Part shown: positions 1 to 6,373 of the stretch, one piece after another | Layout of the letters: every line of letters starts with the position of its first letter | How positions within the stretch are numbered: position 1 is the stretch's first letter | Assembly: GCA_046302815.1 (NCBI GenBank) | Contig: JBKCHO010000106.1 | Location: 1 to 13,619 of the forward strand | Source of the DNA: JALRAP01 sp046302815 | Lineage (GTDB): Bacteria > Bacteroidota > Bacteroidia > AKYH767-A > OLB10 | Direction: 5' to 3' | Length of the DNA: 13,619 nt | The notes under the pieces: generated by a model | The model's database searches: none | The model's input: the letters and a program-made list of their open reading frames with translations, nothing else | Told to the model about the DNA's origin: nothing | Translations under genes and position numbers: made by a program

Positions 1-1
1 C

Positions 2-904
2 AGCGCAATCTCACAGCTTTCGAATCCTATTCACACATACCCGGTGTCGGGAAGCTACACGACGGTCCTGTATGCCGAGTCGGGACTTGGTTGTCGCGAC
101 AGTACTGTGCTCACGGTGTTGGTCAATGGCAATCCCACTCCAATTGCCAGTCCTGTGCCAGATGGATGTATCCCATACGAGGTTTCATTTCTGGATGCGT
201 CAGTGGATGCAGGTGCGCCCATTGTATCCTGGCTTTGGGATTTCGGGAATAGTTTAACCAGCACAATCCAAAACCCGATCACAGTCTATGATGCAATAGG
301 AGTATTTGCAGTTTCGCTTACGGTAACGGATGCGAACGGATGCCAGGGTGATTCATTGTTCCAGTCATTGGTTACGGTTCATCCTACGCCCGAGGCCGGA
401 TTTTATTTTGATCCCGCATCTCCTAGTGTTTTCCTATCGTCTATTTACTTTTACAATACATCCACCAACGCCGATAGTTATGTATGGGATTTTGGTGACG
501 GGGTATTCTCTGTAGAGGAAAACCCGTACCATGTTTACGATTCTACGGGCATATATCTGATCGAATTGGCGGTTCAGAACATATTCGGATGCGTGGATAC
601 GCTTCGCCAGACGATGGAAGTTCGTGACGACTATGCGTTTTGGACGCCCAATGCATTTTCACCCAACGGGGATGGAATCAATGAGGTGTTCCTACCACGC
701 GGATTCAATATTTCAAATTACAGCATGTCTATTTACAACAGATGGGGTCAGCGTGTGTTTACCACGGAAAAGTTGGAGGAAGGTTGGGATGGGAAAGTAG
801 ACGGCATCGAATCCAAGCAGGATGTGTATGTATTCACCATTCGCTTCAAGGATCTGTTCAATAAGGAGCGCTCCATCACTGGAAGAGTTTCGTTAGTAAG
901 GTGA
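2..904 (+). CDS. PKD-repeat surface protein with type B T9SS sorting domain (3' end only)
   Basis: The frame is open from the left edge to the TGA at 902-904 (300 codons visible), so the gene begins outside the window. A GTG at 44 is in frame but lies inside a PKD repeat and is not a credible start. Visible are the tail of one PKD repeat (SNPIHTYPVSGSYT), two full PKD repeats with the typical W-DFG core (WLWDFG and YVWDFGDG, each followed by an NP-x-x-x-YD segment), and a C-terminal gliding-motility-associated domain of about 90 residues with the SPNGDGIN signature and IYNRWGQ. In this phylum such a C-terminus directs export through T9SS and cell-surface attachment. PKD repeats usually form extended stalks in adhesins or surface enzymes. 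Any catalytic or adhesive domain would lie upstream, so the function cannot be named. A hairpin follows the stop codon. Confidence 0.93.
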   Translation, partial: SAISQLSNPIHTYPVSGSYTTVLYAESGLGCRDSTVLTVLVNGNPTPIASPVPDGCIPYEVSFLDASVDAGAPIVSWLWDFGNSLTSTIQNPITVYDAIGVFAVSLTVTDANGCQGDSLFQSLVTVHPTPEAGFYFDPASPSVFLSSIYFYNTSTNADSYVWDFGDGVFSVEENPYHVYDSTGIYLIELAVQNIFGCVDTLRQTMEVRDDYAFWTPNAFSPNGDGINEVFLPRGFNISNYSMSIYNRWGQRVFTTEKLEEGWDGKVDGIESKQDVYVFTIRFKDLFNKERSITGRVSLVR

Positions 905-912
905 TTTCCTTT

Positions 913-956
913 TGATGAAAGGGTTTGGATTTGTTGGATCAAATTAAACCCCATCA
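913..956 (+). terminator. Hairpin between the PKD protein gene and the MbnP-like operon
   Basis: Left arm: TGATG (913-917), bulge AAA, GGGTTT (921-926), GG, ATTTG (929-933). The loop is TTGGAT. Right arm: CAAAT (940-944), T, AAACCC (946-951), CATCA (952-956). Sixteen pairs are possible, interrupted by a bulge and a small internal loop. It starts 9 bp after the stop codon at 902-904. There is no U-tract after it, so it may be a terminator of the non-canonical kind or an mRNA 3'-end stabiliser. Confidence 0.5.
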
Positions 957-982
957 CTAATAAGGTGTCCAATCGATAATTT

Positions 983-1654
983 TTGCTATTAAGATTTGTG
1001 TCCATCCGCTTTCTTTATATATTCCTATTGTTGGTTTTATCCAATCAAGTAAATGCCACAGATGTGATGATTCGTATCACCCCTGTCCATTTAACATCCA
1101 TATCGGGAGAATCGCCCGATTATACCGTAAAAACCCTTCGGATGTATTTATCTGAAATCTCCTATTTGAAAGGAGCAGATACGGTATGGACCGAGCCTGA
1201 AGGCTATCGTTTGTTGGATATCGGTGATTCATCCTCTTGGCAGTTGGCTTCTTTCCTTCCAGATGAATTGACCTTTGACGCCATTCGTTTCCGATTAGGA
1301 GTGGATAGCATCAGTAGCTCTACGGGTGCCCATACCGGTGCGTTGGATCCCGCCTACGGCATGTATTGGGCTTGGCATACCGGATATGTGAATTTGAAAA
1401 TAGAGGGCACTTGCAGCGCATGCCCCAGTCCTAAAAATGAATTTGAATTGCATATAGGAGGTTTTCAAACACCTTATGATGCAGAACGGAATGTTACCTT
1501 GGATGTAACGGATACGAATTTGGAAATCCTATTCGATGTTGGAGCCATACTTTCTTATGCTTTGTCTCAAAAGCATTTTCGCGTCATGACTCCCAGCGAA
1601 AATGCCATGCGCATCGCTGATGTCGCTGCTAAATCCTTTTCCATCAAAAAATGA
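983..1654 (+). CDS. MbnP-like periplasmic copper-binding protein
   Basis: A 223-residue secreted protein. After a hydrophobic signal sequence (roughly residues 1-25, cleavage likely after QVNA), the body reads like the MbnP family: LRMYLSEISYLKGAD, a YRLLDIGD segment, then LDPAYGMYWAWHTGYVNLKIEG (split here as residues 121-130 and 131-142) and FELHIGG near 154-160. Trp129, Trp131, His132 and His157 are in the block I associate with the family core. In characterised MbnP, a partner di-haem enzyme (MbnH) oxidises one Trp to kynurenine and copper then binds; the gene just downstream encodes such an enzyme. A C-x-x-C pair (144, 147) lies in the loop between these blocks. Start: an in-frame stop at 977-979 leaves TTG 983 or GTG 998 as the only upstream starts that keep the signal peptide; I keep 983, but 998 is equally plausible. 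The copper role is inferred from family and context. Confidence 0.82.
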   Translation: MLLRFVSIRFLYIFLLLVLSNQVNATDVMIRITPVHLTSISGESPDYTVKTLRMYLSEISYLKGADTVWTEPEGYRLLDIGDSSSWQLASFLPDELTFDAIRFRLGVDSISSSTGAHTGALDPAYGMYWAWHTGYVNLKIEGTCSACPSPKNEFELHIGGFQTPYDAERNVTLDVTDTNLEILFDVGAILSYALSQKHFRVMTPSENAMRIADVAAKSFSIKK

Positions 1655-2676
1655 GGTTGGTCTTGCTTGTATTATTGGTGTTATTTGTTGCATTTCGCAC
1701 TAGCGACAAGTTCAATTCTCATATCCTTGAAAGTTGGCCCAAGCCGGAACATGAGGAGGCCCTTGACTCAAACCAGGTTTTATTGGGTCGTATGCTGTTT
1801 TATGAACCGATGCTGTCCTCCAATGGTATGGTCTCCTGCGCTTCTTGTCATTCCCCCTACAACAGTTTCGCTCATACCGATCACGCTTTAAGTCACGGCG
1901 TAGATGATCGGATAGGTTTTCGAAATGCATCAGCCTTGATCAACTTGGCGTGGAGGAAGAATTTCATGTGGGATGGATTTTCCAAAACCATTTCTGAGCA
2001 AATCATGTTTCCAGTAGATCATCCGGATGAGATGGGGTCTTCCTTTGATTCGCTACCAGACAAGTTGAGAAAAGATGGTGGATATTCGGTTTTTTTTCAA
2101 AGAGCATTTGGTGATCCCAACATTAATGAACAAAGGGTAGTAAAGGCATTCACCCAATTTTTGTTTTCACTGGTAAGTGCCAATTCCAAATATGACCAGG
2201 TGAAAAGGCGGGAAGCCGCATTTACAAACCAAGAGTCGGAGGGCTATGGTGTTTTCAAGCAGCATTGTGCCGGATGTCATGCTGAACCTCTCTTTGCCGA
2301 CAACCGTTATTCGACCAACCACCTTCCGGTTGATACCGCTATCAAGGATTATGGTCGGATGCGCGTAACCGGTAAGGTCTCCGATTCGCTGCTGTTCCGT
2401 ATTCCTACACTTCGTAATATCGAATACACTTTCCCTTACATGCATGATGGTCGTTTCAAATCTCTTTGGCAAGTAATGGATCACTATCAGTCGGCGAACC
2501 TTACAAGCCATTCACCAAAGAGCAGTAGTCAAATCATAAAATTATCTCCAAATGAAAAGGTGGATTTGATGGCATTCCTACTTACACTATCCGATAAAGA
2601 ATTCGTGTTTGATCCTGAACACAGCTATCCGATAAACGCCTTTCGTGAAAAAAGCCGATATCAATCGAAACATTAA
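1651..2676 (+). CDS. Di-haem cytochrome c peroxidase family protein, MauG/MbnH-like
   Basis: A 341-residue exported c-type cytochrome. It has an N-terminal hydrophobic stretch (residues 1-16; no lipobox Cys, so a signal peptide or anchor), a first haem motif CASCH (63-67), a conserved WDG (Trp107, 40 residues after the first haem His, as for the inter-haem Trp of bacterial peroxidases), a second haem motif CAGCH (206-210), and the family block PTLRN...PYMHDGRF (252-269). Counting from PYMHDG, the residue matching the distal Met ligand of Pseudomonas-type peroxidases is Tyr279 (VMDHY). A Tyr ligand is the hallmark of MauG, which oxidises protein side chains instead of acting mainly as a peroxidase. 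The ATG overlaps the stop of the MbnP-like gene (ATGA, 1651-1654), indicating translational coupling. Together this suggests an MbnH-type Trp-oxidising partner. A plain cytochrome c peroxidase remains the alternative. Confidence 0.9.
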   Translation: MRLVLLVLLVLFVAFRTSDKFNSHILESWPKPEHEEALDSNQVLLGRMLFYEPMLSSNGMVSCASCHSPYNSFAHTDHALSHGVDDRIGFRNASALINLAWRKNFMWDGFSKTISEQIMFPVDHPDEMGSSFDSLPDKLRKDGGYSVFFQRAFGDPNINEQRVVKAFTQFLFSLVSANSKYDQVKRREAAFTNQESEGYGVFKQHCAGCHAEPLFADNRYSTNHLPVDTAIKDYGRMRVTGKVSDSLLFRIPTLRNIEYTFPYMHDGRFKSLWQVMDHYQSANLTSHSPKSSSQIIKLSPNEKVDLMAFLLTLSDKEFVFDPEHSYPINAFREKSRYQSKH

Positions 2677-2687
2677 ATATTCAAACA

Positions 2688-4055
2688 ATGAAAAAAACTA
2701 TTTCCTTACTGTTTATATCCTTGTCTGGTTTAGCAATGGCACAGGGGCCTGAAATCACTTCATGGCTCTTCAACACAACGGGGGTAAAGGCCAGCCATTA
2801 TGTACAGGGCAACTCTACCCCAATTCAAGACAACGACTCAGCTAATGTGCAATCTGTTTTGTATTCCAATAATTGGATTTATGTTCGTACTAAAGGATTG
2901 CCATCTTACACTACTGGACCTTTTCTCGATGGTAATCCTTCCTTAGCAACCAATCAAAACGCTATTTTCAAGATTTCGCGCAATCCAGTACAAAACACAG
3001 GCACGCCTACTGCTACAACTGGCGGAAACATCGGTATCTTCATCAATGGTGTTGCATTGTTCGATTATCGCGATGGTGTTGCGTGGAACAGCAGCACCAA
3101 CTCCTTGTGTGGAGGTCCTGGAAATCCACCTTGTCCGGGTGGTCCAACTGCTACCCAGGCTTGGAACCGGGATGCCATTCCAGCAGAGAGGGTAGGTTTT
3201 GATTGCTCGAAGGGGCATCCTGCCATGGGCAATTATCATCATCATCAGAACCCAAGCGCTTTCAAACTGGATTTGAATGTTATATCCACCATTTGCAATT
3301 TATATGATGCGGATGGTTTGTATGTAATTGACAGCACACAACATTCGCCTCTGATTGGATATGCGTATGATGGATTTCCCATTTATGGTGCATACGGATA
3401 TCTCAACACAAATGGCACAGGAGGTATTGTGCGAATGAAATCGGCCTATCAGCTTCGCAATATCACAGTAAGAAATACAAATCCCACTGGACAACCTGTA
3501 GCTGCAGGTCCTAATGTGAGTGCAACATATCCATTGGGATATTTCCGTGAGGATTATGAATTCATCGCTGGTTCAACTCCAGATGTTCTCGATGTTCACA
3601 ATGGAAGATTCTGCGTTACTCCAGAATATCCCAATGGAACTTATGCTTACTTCGCCACAGTGGATGCCAATTGGAACTCTGCCTATCCTTATGTGGTAGG
3701 TCCAACTTTTTATGGAACCAAAACTGCTTTGAAAGTCACTAGCATTACCGAACCGGTAACTTTGTACAATCCGTTAAGCAGCGTATCGGAAGAATCCTTC
3801 CTCAACGAAAGTGGGGTTTCTGTTTTCCCAAACCCTACTTCCGATTTCATAGCTGTACAGTTGACAGGTTTGAACCGAGTAGAAGCCAAGGTGGAGCTGC
3901 TTGATTTATCTGGTAAAATCATCTCTGACGCTACAATTCTTCCAGGGTCCACCATTTGTTGGTTGGATATCAGAACAGCCTACGCAGGCACTTACTTGGT
4001 TCGTATCACCAGCGCCAATCAAAAGGTGTCGAAAAGACAAGTAGTAACGCGCTGA
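2688..4055 (+). CDS. YHYH-domain protein with type A T9SS sorting domain
   Basis: A 455-residue secreted protein beginning 11 bp after the di-haem gene, so very likely its operon partner. It has a clear signal peptide (MKKTISLLFISLSGLAMAQ). The body is a YHYH domain: ISRNP (96-100), GIFINGVALFDYRDG (116-130), GHPAMGNYHHHQNP (176-189), HSPLIGYAYDGFPIYGAYG (219-237) and VHNGRFCVTPEYPNGTYAYF (303-322). The biochemical function of YHYH proteins is not established as far as I know; the His-rich core hints at metal binding. Cysteines at 141, 149, 173, 203 and 309 lie in or near the domain and may form disulfides. Residues about 374-455 form a type A sorting domain (VSVFPNPTSDF, LLDLSGKII, AGTYLVRI), so the mature protein should be surface-attached or released, unlike its two operon partners. 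The gene is followed by a strong hairpin. Confidence 0.9.
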   Translation: MKKTISLLFISLSGLAMAQGPEITSWLFNTTGVKASHYVQGNSTPIQDNDSANVQSVLYSNNWIYVRTKGLPSYTTGPFLDGNPSLATNQNAIFKISRNPVQNTGTPTATTGGNIGIFINGVALFDYRDGVAWNSSTNSLCGGPGNPPCPGGPTATQAWNRDAIPAERVGFDCSKGHPAMGNYHHHQNPSAFKLDLNVISTICNLYDADGLYVIDSTQHSPLIGYAYDGFPIYGAYGYLNTNGTGGIVRMKSAYQLRNITVRNTNPTGQPVAAGPNVSATYPLGYFREDYEFIAGSTPDVLDVHNGRFCVTPEYPNGTYAYFATVDANWNSAYPYVVGPTFYGTKTALKVTSITEPVTLYNPLSSVSEESFLNESGVSVFPNPTSDFIAVQLTGLNRVEAKVELLDLSGKIISDATILPGSTICWLDIRTAYAGTYLVRITSANQKVSKRQVVTR

Positions 4056-4077
4056 GTATAGATGGTTATAAAAAGGG

Positions 4078-4101
4078 AAAGGCCATCATTTGATGGCCTT
4101 T
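4078..4101. terminator. Probable bidirectional intrinsic terminator
   Basis: AAAGGCCATCA (4078-4088), a TT spacer (the loop would open to about CATTTG), then TGATGGCCTTT (4091-4101): an 11-nt inverted repeat with no mismatch. The plus strand continues TCTTGTTTCTTT. Read on the minus strand, the sequence beyond the hairpin is TTTCCCTTTTTATAACC, also U-rich. It sits between two convergent genes (stop codons at 4055 and 4122), so it can serve both. Confidence 0.88.
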
Positions 4102-4121
4102 CTTGTTTCTTTAAGTTAAAA

Positions 4122-5162
4122 TTAAAGCTGGATGAACTCGCGTGTTACATTCACTTCACCTTTGTCGTTGGTCTCGGTGATGATGAATATTTGGCTAGGA
4201 TAATTAATGAGCCATTCGCGATTAAATGACGCAGCCTTTTGCTCAATCAAAATACGGCCGGAAACATCTATCACACGATATGTCTTAACAGACTCATCAG
4301 TTTGGTTGAAGTCACCTAGACGGTTGGAGGATGGAGCTATACCGATGGTGCAAGCGTCACCATAGCAGAATGTCCAAGTATTAATTAAAGGACGGGTTCT
4401 CACGGAGTAAGACTTTCCAGCTTCTAAAATGTTCAATGGTGCATTACGAACACCAGGTTGAGTTACATAGTAAATAACATTGGTAGGATCGCTCAGGTCG
4501 GTGAACTCCATGTCATAGCGGACAGGGTAGAGATACTCAAGTACCAATCCAGCAGGAACGGAGTCGTTGATGTTAAGATTGGTTTTTCCGCAATAAAACT
4601 GTCCAACACCTTTTGGCTTACGAATACCACGGATGACAACAGACTCTGATTTTACAGAACAAACACCAGTTATGGTAGATGTGTAATTAACAGTCAGGGT
4701 GTCAAGTTGAGGAGTATTGCCTCCACCTAGAGTTAAAGTCTTGGAGAACAAAGTTCCGTTGGTTCCATTGTTCCAAGTGTAGGAGTCGTAACCACCTTCA
4801 GCTTGTAATTGAACAGTTTCATCCTTACAAACCCAAAGGTCGGTTAGAGGAGTAATGGTGGGCTGACCTTTCACCGTATAGTTTCTAGTCCTAACCAAAG
4901 TGCGAAGCTGGTTCGATCCTCCAACATAACCTGTAAGGGTAACAGTGTAAGAACCTGAATTGGTGATGGTGATAGATGGTGTAGTGGCACCAGTGCTCCA
5001 CTGGTAAGAAGTAGGTGTGAAAGAGTTTCCTGGAATGCTCACATAAAGGTTTGTTTCATTACAAACATTAGCTACTTCAGGCATGAGCTTTACGTTGTTC
5101 TGAGCTACTGAAAACGAAATTATCGAAACAGTGGCTACGAGGGATAGTACTAATTTTTTCAT
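4122..5162 (-). CDS. Secreted Ig-like/PKD-like protein, function unknown
   Basis: A 346-residue protein. The start is set at the ATG at 5162 because it begins a textbook signal peptide (MKKLVLSLVATVSIISFSVAQ); the open frame extends upstream to a TTG at 5273, but those residues are not signal-like. Two Ig/PKD-like beta-sandwich units are visible: about residues 28-100 (YQWSTGATTPSITITNSGSY, then TVTLTG) and about 100-180 (VCKDETVQLQAEGGYDSYTW). The region 183-275 has a Cys pair (266, 271, FCYGDAC). The C-terminus (YRVIDVSGRILIEQ ... REFIQL, 295-346) resembles the second half of a type A T9SS sorting domain but lacks the YPNP block and the AGxY block. Secretion is near certain; T9SS targeting is inferred and weak. 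I do not recognise a specific function. A GATCTTTG at 5271-5278 (minus strand) resembles a -7 box but lacks a -33 partner. Confidence 0.85.
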   Translation of the reverse strand: MKKLVLSLVATVSIISFSVAQNNVKLMPEVANVCNETNLYVSIPGNSFTPTSYQWSTGATTPSITITNSGSYTVTLTGYVGGSNQLRTLVRTRNYTVKGQPTITPLTDLWVCKDETVQLQAEGGYDSYTWNNGTNGTLFSKTLTLGGGNTPQLDTLTVNYTSTITGVCSVKSESVVIRGIRKPKGVGQFYCGKTNLNINDSVPAGLVLEYLYPVRYDMEFTDLSDPTNVIYYVTQPGVRNAPLNILEAGKSYSVRTRPLINTWTFCYGDACTIGIAPSSNRLGDFNQTDESVKTYRVIDVSGRILIEQKAASFNREWLINYPSQIFIITETNDKGEVNVTREFIQL

Positions 5163-5305
5163 GGGGTTGAATTTAGGGTTTACGAATTTAGTCAATTGAT
5201 TTTTAGTTACATTAAGCCATAAAAATTTTTTTGGTGAAAGAATTTCAAATAAGTTTAAAACATTGAAAATCAAAGATCCTGTTTTGGCTAAAGTTAGGTG
5301 AATCG

Positions 5306-6226
5306 TTAAAATTTGACAGTAAAGTCCACATATGGAATACCAGGTAATATGCTTTTGTAAATGTCCTTGTTGTTGATGAAGCCAAGATCTACCGCTATTT
5401 TTTCTCCAAAGAATCTCAAACCGTAGCTGAACAATCCATAGGAGTTAAGTCCGTTATAGATAATCCAGTTTTCAGTCACGAAGGCAGTTCTCCTGGCAAA
5501 TCTCGAGGTGGCACACAAGGTGAAGATGGGTTTGTCGCTGAACCCTGATGCCGTGAAGCCGAATCCGGTTCCAACCGTTACATTTCTATTTTCCTTGCCA
5601 TAGGTTCCCATTGTGTAAGCAATGCCGCCACCTTCTCGATCTTCAGAGAATAATTCCGGTACATTCACATAAAAAACACCAAATCCATAGTGAAAGTTTT
5701 GAGCCGCTTGAAAGCTCAATTTTGGTGTTAGAAAAAAGATGGGGTTAAATCCATCCTCTGATGCTGTGGATCCGAACATGCTCAGGAATTCCATTCCACC
5801 CCCAATAGAAAAATGATTGGTAACTCCCACATTGAATGAGTTGAGGAATAGATATGTGTTTTGATAGTATCCTTCGCCTTTATCCAGATTGAAAGCTGAT
5901 GGTGCAAAAAAATACCGTGTGGCATGTGGGTTCTTAAACCAGTAAACACCTTGATGAAAATCATCCTTATTCAACAATTCCAACTCCTGGATGCTGCTGA
6001 TCGGAATTTCCATTCTGGCAATAAATTCCGATCGGAAATAAAGATAAGTTGAATCGGATCCCAAATAACTGCCTATGATTTCCGCCCCGTCTTTCAGCTC
6101 GATCCGATATGTTTCCTGAATTTTTAAATCGAAATTTTTTTGTGGACTTCCTTTTTCTTGGGTGTAACCCACCGTGGGCGACAATATTAACAAGATGCTT
6201 GTCAGCAGGCTCCAAATGGTTCTCAT
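5306..6226 (-). CDS. Probable outer-membrane beta-barrel protein, function unknown
   Basis: A 306-residue protein with a signal peptide (MRTIWSLLTSILLILSPTVGYTQ). Residues about 35-90 form a small soluble segment (YRIELKDGAEIIGSYLGSDS, then IPISSIQELELL) of a kind often found before barrels in this phylum. From about residue 110 on, the sequence alternates polar and hydrophobic residues with many Gly and aromatic residues (FSIGGGMEFLSMFG, FHYGFGVFYVNV, VTVGTGFGFTASG) and ends in VDFTVKF, a typical barrel-terminal Phe. There is no TonB plug and no recognised enzymatic motif. It could be monocistronic or co-transcribed with the gene at 4122-5162, 143 bp downstream. It is divergent from the SGNH gene. 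A TATTTTCG at 6250-6257 on the minus strand is a one-mismatch -7 box 24 bp upstream of the start, but I see no matching -33 element. Confidence 0.82.
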   Translation of the reverse strand: MRTIWSLLTSILLILSPTVGYTQEKGSPQKNFDLKIQETYRIELKDGAEIIGSYLGSDSTYLYFRSEFIARMEIPISSIQELELLNKDDFHQGVYWFKNPHATRYFFAPSAFNLDKGEGYYQNTYLFLNSFNVGVTNHFSIGGGMEFLSMFGSTASEDGFNPIFFLTPKLSFQAAQNFHYGFGVFYVNVPELFSEDREGGGIAYTMGTYGKENRNVTVGTGFGFTASGFSDKPIFTLCATSRFARRTAFVTENWIIYNGLNSYGLFSYGLRFFGEKIAVDLGFINNKDIYKSILPGIPYVDFTVKF

Positions 6227-6324
6227 TTTTAATTGCTTTTGTTCGGGTTCGAAAATAACAGACCCATACTTTGTCGTAGTTGATCTATGTCATGCCCATG
6301 GATTCAATCAGGCATGTAGGGGTG

Positions 6325-6354
6325 TTGTTAAATAGTCTGATTTAAATATCTTTG
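6325..6354 (+). promoter_or_regulatory. Bacteroidota-type promoter for the SGNH gene
   Basis: TTG at 6325-6327, a 19-base spacer, then TATCTTTG at 6347-6354. This matches the TTG-N(17-23)-TAnnTTTG consensus used by the primary sigma factor in this phylum. The expected start of transcription is around 6360, giving a leader of only about 13 nt before the ATG at 6374. Confidence 0.75.
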
Positions 6355-6373
6355 CCTCAAACCCTTCTAAACC

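Noticed and set aside
44..46. GTG as the start of the first gene
   Set aside because: The frame is open to base 2 and the upstream codons continue a PKD repeat, so the gene is truncated by the window edge.
2167..2511. Minus-strand open frame of 114 codons
   Set aside because: It is antisense to the second haem domain of the di-haem enzyme, which is clearly the real gene.
5163..5305. Possible promoter GATCTTTG (minus strand, 5271-5278) and T-rich tract at 5221-5232
   Set aside because: No -33 element at a suitable distance and the region is simply AT-rich; I see no other defined feature in this gap.
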